DNA from: Spiroplasma floricola 23-6
GTDB taxonomy: Bacteria > Bacillota_I > Bacilli_A > Mycoplasmatales > Mycoplasmataceae
Assembly (NCBI RefSeq): GCF_002813555.1
Contig: NZ_CP025057.1
Coordinates: 980,001-1,044,000, forward strand
Direction: 5' to 3'
Length of the DNA: 64,000 nucleotides
Shown here: positions 10,438-20,960 of the stretch, one piece after another
Layout of the letters: the number at the start of each line of letters is the position of its first letter
Numbering within the stretch: the stretch's first letter is position 1
The notes under the pieces: model-generated
The model's input: only the letters and a program-made list of their open reading frames with translations
Database searches by the model: none
What the model was told of the DNA's origin: nothing
Program-made: the position numbers and the translations under genes

Positions 10438-10872
10438 CTACACCTCCTTATTTAAAATAGATTTAAATCCATCTGCTCCTAATAGAGCACAATTTATTCT
10501 ATTTCCTTGTTTGTTTATTTCTCAAAATGCTATTAATTCATCTAAAATTAGCTCATTATATTCATTTCCTGAAATCATATTGTAGTAATTTACAAGTTGT
10601 TCTTGAGCTTCTTTTATCTTTAAACCCTTTATTTTAGAACAAAGTATATCTGTTGAAGCTGTTGAAATAGCACATGCATTTCCATCAAATCTAGCATCAA
10701 CAATATTGTCATTTTCTATTAATAGTTGAACATTTATTTCATCACTGCATGTAGGTGAATCTTGAAACTTTATAAGTGCTTTATCATTTTCAATTAAACC
10801 TTTAAAGTCTGGTTCAGTATAATGTTCCATTATTATTTGTCTTAACTGTATTTTATCATTTTTATCAAACAT
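10438..10872 (-). CDS. sufU: Sulfur-transfer protein SufU
   Basis: 144 residues. SufU accepts persulfide sulfur from SufS through a zinc site. The zinc ligands fall exactly where expected: Cys42 and Asp44 (PTCSDE), Cys67 (GNACAIS) and Cys128 (INCALL). The ATG is preceded by AAGGAGG. The reading frame needs UGA-Trp near residue 117 and stops with TAG 3 bp before the sufB start, so the two are translationally close. It lies between sufS and sufB, the standard Gram-positive SUF order. Confidence 0.94.
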
Positions 10873-10886
10873 TATATTAAACCTCC

Positions 10887-12101
10887 TTATATTAATTCGT
10901 TGATTCAACTATCACAATCTTTTAATGCTTCTATAAACTTATCAATATCTTCTTTTGTGTTATATATTGAAAAACTTGCTCTTATTGTTGAATTAACTTT
11001 AAGCAAATCAGTTGCTAATCTAGCACAATGTTTACCAACTCTAACTGATATATTATATTTTTTATTTAAAAAAGCTCCAAAATCTTGTGAATTTACATTT
11101 TTTAAGTTAAATAAAACAATTGGTTGGTCATTTTCTATATTATAGAATTCAAATTTTGTTTTATCTATTTGTTTTAATTTACTTCTAAAATATATTTTTA
11201 ATTCTTTTTCATAAGCGATTAAATTTTGCATTTTTATTGTATTGATAATATCTAAACACTTATTAAAAGCATATATGGCAGATAAATTTAAAGTTCCTGC
11301 TTCAAATTTATCTGGAATAGGAGCAAGTTTATAATTGCTAATATCAATACTCGCATTATTTCCCCCACCATAAAATATTGGTTTTAACCACTGTAAAATT
11401 TCTTTTTTGGCTCACAATATTCCTAAACCAAAAGGTCCATAAACTTTGTGTGTTGAAAATGCTATACAATCAACATTCAAATCTTTTACGTTTATTATAT
11501 TGTGAGCAATTGATTGAGCTAGATCTAATATTACGATTATTTCTTTATTAAAACTTTTTATTTTCTTTACAATTTCTTTAACGTTATTTAAACCTGCAGT
11601 AGTGTTTGAATTCATTGCAAATGAAATAACTTTTGTATTTTTTGTTAATTTGTCTTTAATTTTTGAAATATCTATTAAAAAATTCTCATCTAATTCTAAA
11701 TAATCTATTTTTAATTGACACTCATCGCTTAAAACTCTTCAAGGCAATAAATTTGAAGAATGTTCAATTTTTGTCAATAAAATTTCATCATTTACTTTTA
11801 AGTAATTTCTCATTCCAAATGCTAATTGATTTAGTGAATGAGTTGTTCCACTTGTAAAAATAATCTCATTTTTATCTTCTACACCAATAAAATTAGCTAT
11901 TTTTTCTCTTGTTTCACTCAATATTTGATTAGCTTTATAAGCATTATTAAATAAATTATTATGAGCATTTGCACCTATTTTTAAGTCATACTCACTTTGT
12001 GCTTTAATAACTTCATCAAATTTAATAGAAGTTGCTGCTGAATCAAAATAAATTTCATTAGAATTATTTTTAAAATATGAGAAGTTATCTTTAAAATTCA
12101 T
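10887..12101 (-). CDS. sufS: Cysteine desulfurase SufS
   Basis: 404 residues, PLP-dependent class V aminotransferase fold, which mobilises sulfur from cysteine. The N-terminal YFDSAATS block, the PLP-lysine motif STHKVYGPFG and the persulfide-forming Cys in VGKHCARL are all present. The start ATG overlaps the sufD stop by one base (TAATG), giving translational coupling. Sequence such as IEHSSN (usually MEHHSN) shows mild divergence in the His-containing motif. Confidence 0.94.
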
Positions 12102-12871
12102 TAAATCATTTCCTTTAATTTTTCTTTTAAGTAGTCAAGTAATTTTTCATCTTTAATTTCTTGAAATATTGGTTCAAAATAACCATTAATAATTAACTCC
12201 TGAGCTTGTACTTTATTTAAACCTCTTGATAACAAATAAAATACTTGATCTGGGTCAAGCATGCCAATAGCATTGGCATGACTTGCTACAATATCATTTT
12301 CATCAATTAATAAAACTGGATCAGAATCTGCTTTTGCCTCTTTATCTAGAACTAATAATCTTAATTCTTGATGAGCTTCAGCTTGATTAGAACCTTTTTT
12401 AATATCACTAATACATCTTATAAAACCTTTTGAAGTATCTTTTAAAACTTCATAAGTTTTAATATTTGAATAAGAGTTTCGAGCATTATGAATTGATTTA
12501 ATAATTGAGTTTTTATTAAAATTCTTATTAATGATGGTTGCATTGTAAAATTCCACTGCTGTATTTTCTTCATTCAAATTAATTGAAAAATTATCATCAC
12601 AATTATAATTTGCTATATTTGATATTTTTAAATTTAATTTTGAATTTTTACTTAAGTTAAAATTAATATTAAAGTCTTTTTTTGAATTGTTCTTTGATGG
12701 AAGAAATAAAATAATAATAGTTATTTCAACATCTTCTTGTAAATTTAAATCAACTGTTCCAAATTTATTTTCCAACAATATTATTTTATTTTCATTGCTA
12801 TCAAAAGTAAAACTTGAAGGTAAGTTATCTCTAAAATCTATATATGATTTATTTAGTTCAAAATTAGTCAT
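12101..12871 (-). CDS. sufD: Fe-S cluster assembly protein SufD
   Basis: 256 residues, short compared with the ~430 of Bacillus SufD; the N-terminal helical part is reduced. The beta-helix core and the C-terminal block (SHANAIGMLDPDQVFYLLSRGL) match the SufB/SufD family. It partners SufB and SufC. Both ends overlap neighbours by one base (TAATG), so sufC-sufD-sufS are coupled. The shortened form is a feature of reduced mollicute genomes; I see no frameshift. Confidence 0.9.
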   Translation of the reverse strand: MTNFELNKSYIDFRDNLPSSFTFDSNENKIILLENKFGTVDLNLQEDVEITIIILFLPSKNNSKKDFNINFNLSKNSKLNLKISNIANYNCDDNFSINLNEENTAVEFYNATIINKNFNKNSIIKSIHNARNSYSNIKTYEVLKDTSKGFIRCISDIKKGSNQAEAHQELRLLVLDKEAKADSDPVLLIDENDIVASHANAIGMLDPDQVFYLLSRGLNKVQAQELIINGYFEPIFQEIKDEKLLDYLKEKLKEMI

Positions 12872-13614
12872 TATTTAGCTAATTCCTTTACTCATGAATA
12901 ACCTTCTTTATTAATTCTATCAACAATTTCATTTCCTCCACTTGTTACTATTTTTCCCTCAATAATAACGTGTGCATGTGTAGGTTTTACTTTTTTGAAA
13001 AATCTATCATAATGAGAAACAATAATCATAGCATTTCTTGCTAAATCAACTTGGTTTAGGTTTTTTGAAACCACTTTCAATGCATCAACATCTAGTCCTG
13101 AGTCAATTTCATCAATTAAACTAAATATGGGGTTTAACATTTTTAACTGTAAAATCTCATTTTTTTTCTTTTCCCCCCCACTAAATCCATCATTTACAAA
13201 TCTTTTAAGCATATTTAAATCAAAATCTAAATCCTTTGCTCCAGATTTAATATCTTTAAAAATCTCTTGCAGTTTTTTCTTTTCATCACTGTGAGCATTG
13301 ACAATATATTTTAAGAACTCCAAATTTGATACTCCAGGAATAGTTTGTGGATTTTGCATTGCTAAAAATAATCCAGCTTTACTCCTTTCATCAACGCTCA
13401 TTTCTAAAATTGATTCCCCATCAATCAAAACATCTCCTGATATAATTTCATACTTCGGATGTCCCATAATAGCCATAAGTAATGTTGATTTTCCATTACC
13501 ATTAGGACCCATAAGAGCGTGAATTTCTCCTGAATTAACAGTTAAATTAACTCCTTTTAAAATTTCTTTTTCTTCTATACTTACATATAGATTTTTTATT
13601 TCTAATTTATGCAT
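12871..13614 (-). CDS. sufC: Fe-S assembly ATPase SufC
   Basis: 247 residues, ABC-type ATPase. It has Walker A GPNGNGKST, a Q-loop (AMQNPQTIPG), the signature FSGGEKKKNEI, Walker B SLIDEIDSGLD and the switch His in VSHYDR. The insertion around DEIDSGLDVDAL is typical of SufC rather than transport ATPases. It is the first gene of the operon; the SD AAGGAG precedes ATG and a minus-strand TATAAT lies about 25 bp upstream. Confidence 0.95.
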
Positions 13615-13636
13615 TTCAAAAACTCCTTGCTTTATT

Positions 13637-13642
13637 ATTATA
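13637..13642 (-). promoter_or_regulatory. Putative -10 element of the suf operon
   Basis: TATAAT on the minus strand 22 bp before the sufC start, in the 177-bp divergent gap. No good -35 hexamer is visible. The rest of the gap is plain AT-rich sequence. Confidence 0.45.
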
Positions 13643-13753
13643 AATACTTATCAATGAAAAAATTATTCATTTTTAAATGGTTTCTTAATAACTAAGTAAT
13701 ATTTTATTTAATAATTAATTGTTAATTTAATGTCTTTTTATTTATTTTTTCTT

Positions 13754-13759
13754 TATAAT
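13754..13759 (+). promoter_or_regulatory. Putative -10 element of the lipoprotein operon
   Basis: TATAAT on the plus strand 32 bp before the lipoprotein start and upstream of the AAGGAG ribosome site. No clear -35. Confidence 0.45.
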
Positions 13760-13791
13760 TATTTTGATACAAAAACCAAGGAGTGAATGGT

Positions 13792-16101
13792 GTGAAAAAA
13801 TTATTAACACTGTTAGGAAGTGTTAGTTTAGTTGCAACAACAGCACAAATGGCTGTTGCTTGTAGTACAAACTATGACAAAAAAGATAAAGACGGAAACT
13901 CAATTCTTATTCAATTTTTACAATCAATAAATGGAAAAGCACAAATTAGTACAAATGATATACTTGTTAAACTAATTAATGCTGAAAATGGTCCAAAAAA
14001 TAAAGAAAAACTTACTTTGGATCTTTTAAAAATGATAAATTTATCTATTTTAGCAAATTCAGATAAAAATACAGATCTTATAAATGATAAAAACATTTAT
14101 ACAAATTATGATTTATCAACAATCTTGAAAGATAGATGAAGTGCTTTAAATGACGCAGTAGATAGACAAATATCTTCTGAAAAAGATAAATATAAAAAAG
14201 ACAAAGGTAAAAAATGAGAAAAAGAATGAAATAAAATGCTTGTTAACAAGTATAGTGTTTATCAAGATGATGTAAAGTCAATGGACAAAGACTTCCTAGA
14301 AAACAAATATAAATCAGATATTTTATTGTCAGATGCAAATAATAATGCTTCAAAAACATTATTAGATATTTTAATTAACACAGATCAAATGGGTGTTACT
14401 TGAATAAGCTCAAACGATATTGTTAAAAAATATAGTTCTTTAGAAAGAATTGTTAAGGCAACAGATGCAAATGATTCAAGTATTGCAAATTATTTGAGAA
14501 CAGATTTAGATCAATTATCTCAAATTAAAAACTCAGTAGAAAAAGACACAAATAACTGAGAACAAACAAAAATAAATTCATCAATGTCAGATAAAGAATT
14601 AGCTGACAAAGCTAGAGAAGTTATTAATGATACAAATATTACAAGAGAAAAAATTCAATATGATGCACCAGTTAATTTAAATAACTTCACAGTTAGTGAT
14701 ACAAATAGTTCAAGAGCTGGATTCTTAAGTAATTCTCAAAGATTCTTTTTGGACAAATGATACAATACACAAGCTCCACTTGCAATAAGTGAAGTTGTAA
14801 TACCTTTTTCTGAAGGTGGAACATTTGATAAAGGATTTACTAAAAATAGTTTTATGTCAAAAGATAAACAAGATGAATCTAAAACTAATAATCTTTTAAA
14901 AGCAGCAGTTGATACTACTTATGGAGATGCTAGTTGAAATCGTTGAATGATAGCAGGAAAAGCAGACTATAGAGAAGATGCTACTGTTAAACATTATGAT
15001 AAATTAATGACTTTAAGTAACTCAACAGACTTTACTCAAGATATGAGAACTGTTGTTTATGATTATGTTTTGGGTGGTAATGAAAAAAATGGTATAGCAT
15101 TACCACTAGATGAAACAACAAAAGCACCTACAGTTGAAAGTTTAATTGATAAAATCTCAAGAAAAAAAGGAACTGAAAAAAATTTCTATGCTTACAATGA
15201 TAAAGGACAAGTATTCTATGTAGATGCTTCAGGACTTCATATTGTTAAAATTGATAGATATGATCTTTTAAATAAAACTGCAACTGATAAAAAAGGTATA
15301 AAACAAGAAGGATTAGATGGAACAAAAATAAATTCTAATACAACAAATGAATTAAATACATTTAAAAACTTTAATAAACTAAAACCAGAACAAAAAGTTG
15401 AAGAACTTCAAAATATTAGCAATGCAGAAAAAGAAAAAGAAGGAAGTTATTATAGAAGTTTAAACTCAACAGTTAAAAATGATTATCTTCACTATTTAGT
15501 TAATACTTCAATGTTAAAAGGTCTTTCTGGATCAGCTTCTAGTTTTGATATTATGACAGAAGTTAAGAAATGAGCTCAAGTAAGTTCAACTGCAAGTGAC
15601 TCTTCAAGTACTTATTGAATGACTTGTGTATTAGATTATTTCTTTGAAATTTCTATAGGAACTGAAAAAAATCTATCTCAAGAACAATTTATACAAAACT
15701 ATGTAGAATTTGGTAAAAGTGATAATTCAACAACGCAAGAAACAATAGACAAAACAAAAGACTGATTTGACAGTCAAGTTAGAACAAAGCAAAGTTGAAT
15801 TGGGCAAAGCTCTTCAAGAGCATTTTATAGTGCAAATAACAAATGAGCTGATGAAATAGAAGCTAAAACAGATGCAAGTAATTATCCAAAAAAAACTATA
15901 AAAAATACTTGATATGATGGAGAAATTGTAACAAAAGTAGATGAGAAATTTTGAAAACCTACAAATGATGTTACAGTTTCAAAAGCAAAAAGTAATAAAA
16001 AGACATCAGAAACAAATCAACAAATTTCAAGAAACTATAATTTAGTTTATACAAATATTGAAAACTCATATGCTTTTTATAAAAATGGAGGTGCTAAATA
16101 A
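13792..16101 (+). CDS. Large surface lipoprotein, first of a tandem pair
   Basis: 769 residues. The leader MKKLLTLLGSVSLVATTAQMAVAC ends in a lipobox with Cys24 (counting from the chosen start), so it should be diacylated and exposed on the membrane. GTG at 13792 is chosen because it lies 8 bases after AAGGAG; a GTG at 13783 would overlap that site. The body is hydrophilic, Lys/Asn/Ser-rich, with many UGA-Trp codons. A segment reading GQVFYVDASGLHIVKIDRYD slightly recalls foldase (PrsA/SurA-like) modules, but that match is weak. It overlaps the next lipoprotein start by one base (TAATG). Confidence 0.85.
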
Positions 16102-17840
16102 TGAAAAAATTACTAGGAATACTTAGTGCAGTTTCATTAACTGTCTCTTCCCCTTCTTTAGTTGTTGCTTGTGCAACAAAAGAAAGAATAACAAGTCCAA
16201 AATTAAACAGAGATTTGGCAAAACAATTGCTAGTCTCTATTTCAGGAAATAAAGATTTAGCAAATATTGATTTTGGTTCAATGTTTACTGATTCAGAAAT
16301 TGAATCAGTAGTAGTCAATATGGTAAATGAATTACTTTCATTACAATATTCATTTGACTCTACAAATAGTATCTATGATAGATTAGGTTTCAAAGAAAAA
16401 TATACTTCTACTAGTGAAGGTATTGAAAATTTATTTAAAGATAAATATAAATTAGAGACAAGAACAATTGCAGAAAATAAACTTTTTGAAGAATATACTA
16501 AATCAATAAAAGGTGACAGACTTGACTATTGAAGTGTTCAAAACAGTTACAGTTTAAATATTCAAAAGGCTACAAAAGTAAAATCATTTGATGGAACAGA
16601 AGATATTAGTGTTTCAAAGAAAAATAAATATATTTATTTTAATAGTGGAGATACTGCTAGTGAAGATAAAATTTGAAGATTTACATATGAAGATTCAAAA
16701 AATAAATCAGCACATCTTCCAGAAATAAAAGATTTAACAAGTGAATATAGTGGAGAAAAAAAAGCAGTCTTTGGAGTAGTAGATGACAGTGGAAAATATC
16801 ATAAGATAAGTTCAAAAACAGCTTTATATCTAAGATTCCAAGATTATTTTGAATCAAAAATCTTAGAAGAATTAAATGAAAACTTATTAACAACAGCGTA
16901 TTTAAAATCAACAATGTTTGATATTAAAGATAGCAAAGACAAAGGAAAAAGTCCATATATAAACTCTTCTTCTTCTGTTTTTTCTAAAACACAAACTTTA
17001 AGTGATAGTTCAAGTGAATCATGAAAAACTAATGTTAAAATGGTTTGAACTATTAGATTTGATATTACAGAACCAAGTACAATTGATATAATAAATCAAG
17101 AATTAAGAAAACAAAGTATCATTGACCCAAGTAATGGAGCTTTAAAAACAGGAAAATCTATAAGTGAAATATATAATTTATTTCCTACTACATCTTCTAA
17201 AGATGGAGTTCCAAAACCAGTAATTGATAATAAATCAGGATATGATTCATACTTTGGTTGAAGTGGATATCAAGGATTAACAATTTATAACGGAGATAGT
17301 TCACTAGGTGATAGTCCTATTTCAGGAAAAGCTTATGAAGCAAATGTTAAATCATGAACTAAAGGAGCAGGAATTGTTAAAAATGGTTCTAACTTCTTAA
17401 CAGTTGATTCATCAAATTCAAATTATGCAGATTTAGTTCTAGTTTTACCAGTTTATATGATCGAATTATTAGGTGGATCAAATCCAACTGAAAGTACATA
17501 TGAAATAACTGGTAAAGGTAAAGATGACAAAAAAGCAATGATTTTCAGTAATACAATTGGTAATGACAATGTATATACAGATAGATGAAACAATAACAAC
17601 AATAAAGATCTTCATTCTAAAGATATTCAAGATTTAGTAAATAATCAAAATACAGGAAAACAAGCTCAAGCTGCTTTACTAAATCAAATTATGTATGGAA
17701 TTTCAAAAGATAGCTCTTCAAGTGATTTGGCAAAAACAATAATATATTCAAAATATTTAGACAAAGACGAAGTATATTATGCAGGATTATGAAATAAAAT
17801 TGGTTCATACATTAAAAATGAAAATGATAAAGACGAATAA
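16101..17840 (+). CDS. Surface lipoprotein, second of a tandem pair
   Basis: 579 residues with leader MKKLLGILSAVSLTVSSPSLVVAC and lipobox Cys. It is translationally coupled to the first lipoprotein and shares overall architecture: an N-terminal helical part with repeated SS-rich turns and Trp-rich motifs. No enzymatic motif was recognised. The pair probably arose by duplication and may act as one surface complex; this is inference from adjacency and similar layout. A strong terminator follows. Confidence 0.85.
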
Positions 17841-17846
17841 AAATGA

Positions 17847-17876
17847 AATAAACCTAATTTAAGGTTTATTTTTTTG
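17847..17876 (+). terminator. Intrinsic terminator after the lipoprotein pair
   Basis: AATAAACCT / AGGTTTATT hairpin with a short AT loop followed by seven Ts, just past the stop at 17840. Confidence 0.85.
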
Positions 17877-17904
17877 TAAAATATTAATGAAATGAGGTTT
17901 AAAA

Positions 17905-18306
17905 ATGGATTGCATATTTTGTAAAATTATTGATAAAGAGATGAATGCAAAAATTATTTATGAAAATGACTATACATTGGCTTTTTTAGATATATTTCCA
18001 AATAGTAATGGTCACTCACTTGTTATTCCAAAAAAACATTTTGAAGATTATGAGCAAACTGATGATTTTTACTTACAAGAAGTTGCAAAAACTAAAAAAA
18101 TAGTGGCAAAAATATTAAAAGAAAAACTAAATGCTAAAGGGATTAATTATGTCTCAAATCAAGGTTCTGAGGCCTTTCAAGTAGTATTTCATTATCACGA
18201 GCATATTGTTCCAAAATATATAAAAGAAAAAGGATATACTTTTAAAATTAATACTGAACCTGGAGATTTATTAGATTTAGATATTATTTATAAAAAATTA
18301 AAATAA
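17905..18306 (+). CDS. HIT-family nucleotide hydrolase
   Basis: 133 residues. The histidine triad HYHEH (His96, His98, His100) marks the catalytic site, preceded by CIFCKII and LVIPKKH blocks typical of the Hint/HIT branch. These enzymes hydrolyse adenosine phosphoramidates or acyl-adenylates. The ATG follows TGAGGT. It has terminators on both sides, so it is probably transcribed alone or by read-through. Confidence 0.9.
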   Translation: MDCIFCKIIDKEMNAKIIYENDYTLAFLDIFPNSNGHSLVIPKKHFEDYEQTDDFYLQEVAKTKKIVAKILKEKLNAKGINYVSNQGSEAFQVVFHYHEHIVPKYIKEKGYTFKINTEPGDLLDLDIIYKKLK

Positions 18307-18336
18307 AAAAAGAAAACTATTTAGTTTTCTTTTTTT
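18305..18336. terminator. Bidirectional terminator between HIT gene and yhaM
   Basis: Ten-base arms AAAGAAAACT / AGTTTTCTTT around a 4-nt loop, with A- and T-runs on the flanks. It overlaps the ends of both converging genes. Confidence 0.85.
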
Positions 18337-19285
18337 GATAATGATTTAAATAACTTCTACCTTCTTCTGAAAGAATTCTTGCAGTTCAACTACCCTTTTC
18401 TACTTTTGACAATTCATCATTAATTTTATAAATTCTTGCATCTAAAGCATCTAATGATGAAATTAAAACTGCTTCAATTAAATTTGGTTCAACTGGTGAA
18501 CCATATTCATTTTTACCATGACTTGCTAAAATAACATGTTGCAGTTTTAAAACATCTTTATTGTCTTTTAAACCTAATTCAATAGCTTTATTAGAAACAA
18601 AAGTATTTCCAATTGAAATATGACCTAATAATTTTCCTTCATCTGTATATTCTGATGCATTTTTTCCATCCATTTCAATCACTTTTCCAATATCGTGAAG
18701 TATTGCTCCACAATAAACTAATTCTCAATCAATTTCTGCATATTTATATACTTCTTTAATTGCTTTTGCTCCCATTAATAAGGAATAACTGTGTCAAAAT
18801 AAACCCCCAATAACATTGTGGTGAATGCTTACTGCAGCTGGATAGGATTTAAATTCTACTTCATATTCTTTCAATATAGATAATGTAATTTTTTTATAAT
18901 GTTCATTTTCAATTGTTTCTAAAAAATCGATTAGTTTATCATAATTTGTTTCAACATTTATAGGAGCACTTATACTAAACATTTCTGCACTAATACTATG
19001 TTTTTCGAAATCTTCTTCTTTTATGATTTCATAAGAATTTATTTTTAGTTGCAGTTGTTGTCTATAAACATTTGTTGCTGCTTCAATTTTAACAATTTCT
19101 CCTGTTTTTAACTCTTCTACATCAACATCTGTTGAATTTCAAAGTCTTGCTTCAATTCTTCCTGACATATCTATTAAGTTTAAAATTAAGTAATTAGAAC
19201 CATTATTTCCTGTCGACAAGATTGTTTTTTCAATTCTAGCTATCAAAGTTATTAATTTACTATCTGAATTTATTTGATTAATCAT
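18317..19285 (-). CDS. yhaM: 3'-5' exoribonuclease YhaM (OB-fold + HD domain)
   Basis: 322 residues. The N-terminal ~110 form an OB-fold nucleic-acid domain; the HD domain follows with HHNVIGGLFWHSYSL and the metal motif ILHDIGK, then ILASHGKNEYGSP. This is the YhaM arrangement: a metal-dependent exonuclease that trims single-stranded RNA and DNA from the 3' end. The ATG lies behind GGGGAGA. Length agrees with Bacillus YhaM (~314). Confidence 0.9.
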
Positions 19286-19687
19286 ATTTATTCTCCCCAA
19301 AGATAAATTAATTTTAACAAAAAATAACTAAATATATCAATTAGAAAAAATTAACAATTTATAAGGTCTTTTAATAATATAAATGATATAAAAATTACAA
19401 ATAATAGTAATAAAATAGTTTTTATTTAGTTTTTTTTTAAAATATAGCTTATATTGAGAGTTATAAATTAGATATGCAAAAAGTTAACTAATATTTGTAT
19501 TATTGATCTAATTAAAATACATTCTATTTTTCTAAAGCAGATATTCTTCAAAAGGTAATTCAAATGACAATAAAAAAAATGATTATATAAAAATTAGATA
19601 TAGTCATAAAGAAATATGCCTTTTATAATCCTATTAAATATTTATAAAACTTGCCTTGTATTTTATATAATTACTTTGGGTGAAAAA
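19286..19687. other. Non-coding gap upstream of the GntR regulator
   Basis: About 400 bp of very AT-rich sequence. I find no plausible coding frame, RNA gene or strong hairpin. It must hold promoters for yhaM (minus) and the regulator (plus), but none stands out. An in-frame extension of the regulator to 19616 is possible but lacks a ribosome site. Confidence 0.5.
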
Positions 19688-20362
19688 ATGAATAAAAGTA
19701 AAATGATAGAAGAATATCTTTTAAAATTAATAAAGGAAAATAACAAAGTAAAGACTTTTCCAAGTGAAAATTTTTTAGCAACAAAATTCAAAACTACAAG
19801 ACAAACAGCAAGAAATGAATTGTTAAAACTATTGAATAAAGGATTTTTAAAAGTTAAAAAAGGAAGTGGCTATTATATAAACCCCCATATTTCTACTATA
19901 AAGTTAACAAGCATGGGTGAGAAACTTAAAGAAGAGAAAAAAGAGGTATTCGAACATAATTCTGGAAGATTACCCTTGATTCTTGAAAATTTAAATATTA
20001 AAAATGCAAATGAGAGTAATTTTCATTCTTATAGAAAAATATATTATAGAGATAAAGAAGAAAGTTTCTACATTGATTCTTTCATTAATAAAGAAGTTAT
20101 TAGTAGTTTAGATTTGTTTAAAATAAAAAACTCATTAATTGATTTCATTAATGAAAATGAGATAGAACTTGATAATCAAATAAATTATCTAAAAATGGAA
20201 CCTAAAAATAAAGATGATATAGAAATATTGAAAGACAATGTCTCTAATTTTACCCCTGTTGTTTATGGTATTTTGTTTTCAAAAGAGAACAAAATAATAG
20301 AAATCTTTGAACGAAGATATAAAAATAACACTTTTGATGTAAGATTTTCAAAGTTCTACTAA
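19688..20362 (+). CDS. treR: GntR-family transcriptional regulator, probable trehalose repressor
   Basis: 224 residues. The N-terminal winged helix shows the GntR pattern FPSENFLATKFKTTRQTARNEL followed by KGSGYYI; the remainder fits a UTRA effector domain. In Bacillus, TreR of this family binds trehalose-6-phosphate. Location next to the trehalose PTS gene and the presence of two TGTATATACA palindromes (one directly after this gene, one before the GH65 gene), close to the known TreR box TTGTATATACAA, support this assignment. ATG at 19688 gives the canonical N-terminus; its ribosome site (GGGTG) is modest. Confidence 0.8.
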   Translation: MNKSKMIEEYLLKLIKENNKVKTFPSENFLATKFKTTRQTARNELLKLLNKGFLKVKKGSGYYINPHISTIKLTSMGEKLKEEKKEVFEHNSGRLPLILENLNIKNANESNFHSYRKIYYRDKEESFYIDSFINKEVISSLDLFKIKNSLIDFINENEIELDNQINYLKMEPKNKDDIEILKDNVSNFTPVVYGILFSKENKIIEIFERRYKNNTFDVRFSKFY

Positions 20363-20363
20363 T

Positions 20364-20375
20364 ATGTATATACAA
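20364..20375. promoter_or_regulatory. Putative TreR operator, copy 1
   Basis: ATGTATATACAA, matching 11 of 12 bases of the Bacillus TreR box, starting 1 bp after the regulator stop and about 180 bp before the lipoprotein-treB genes. Confidence 0.6.
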
Positions 20376-20408
20376 CATATTTATTTTCATATTCTAAGGA
20401 AAAAAATT

Positions 20409-20438
20409 AAAAAACCCCTATTTTAAAGGGTTTTTTTA
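20409..20438 (+). terminator. Intrinsic terminator after the GntR regulator
   Basis: AAAACCC / GGGTTTT hairpin with a T-run, separating the regulator from the lipoprotein-treB transcript. Confidence 0.8.
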
Positions 20439-20544
20439 ATATTTTAGAAAAAATTCCTTATAATCTATGTTTTTTGGAGATTGATTTTTTGCAATAAAAG
20501 CTTTTTAATTAAATTGGATACAACCAAAGAAAGGAATGATTACA

Positions 20545-20958
20545 ATTAAAAAGTTATTAAGTGTTTTAGCTAGTTTACAAGTTATTACATTAACATCAAG
20601 TACAGTTGTTGCATGCACTGGTCCACATTACAGTCTAAATTATTCAAAAGATTCAGGCAAATTGCAACAAACTATAAAAATTGATAATGAAAAGCTAAAA
20701 GAATTTGATAATACTACTACTCTTGTAAATTATATTCAAAAGCAAACAAAGGATTTAAATAAAAAACCATATCAAGTTACAATAAATGTAAAAAATTCAT
20801 CAAAAAATGAAGTTAAAGAAGAAGATTATGATAAATCTAAGGAAATGAGATTTGTTATAGTTTATCTAAAAGCATTTCTAGAAACAGAGGATGAAAAACA
20901 ATGAGAAGAAGTGAGTTCTTTAGCAGAAAATGCTTCTTTTGCTTTGTTAAATAAATAA
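20545..20958 (+). CDS. Small lipoprotein preceding the trehalose PTS gene
   Basis: 137 residues from an ATT start (or 140 from ATG at 20536). The leader KKLLSVLASLQVITLTSSTVVAC carries a lipobox Cys. The ribosome site AAAGGA abuts the ATG with no spacing, but lies nine bases before ATT 20545, and starting there restores the usual MKKLL leader; code 4 allows ATT starts. The mature part is charged and unrecognised. It ends 2 bp before treB, so it belongs to the trehalose operon and may assist sugar capture at the membrane (inference). Confidence 0.75.
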
Positions 20959-20960
20959 TT

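Noticed and set aside
13783-13791. GTG at 13783 as the lipoprotein start
   Set aside because: It overlaps the AAGGAG ribosome site; GTG at 13792 has correct spacing and gives the usual leader.
19286-19687. A possible coding extension or small RNA upstream of the GntR regulator
   Set aside because: The in-frame extension has no ribosome site and is hydrophobic noise; no stable hairpin or conserved RNA pattern is visible.
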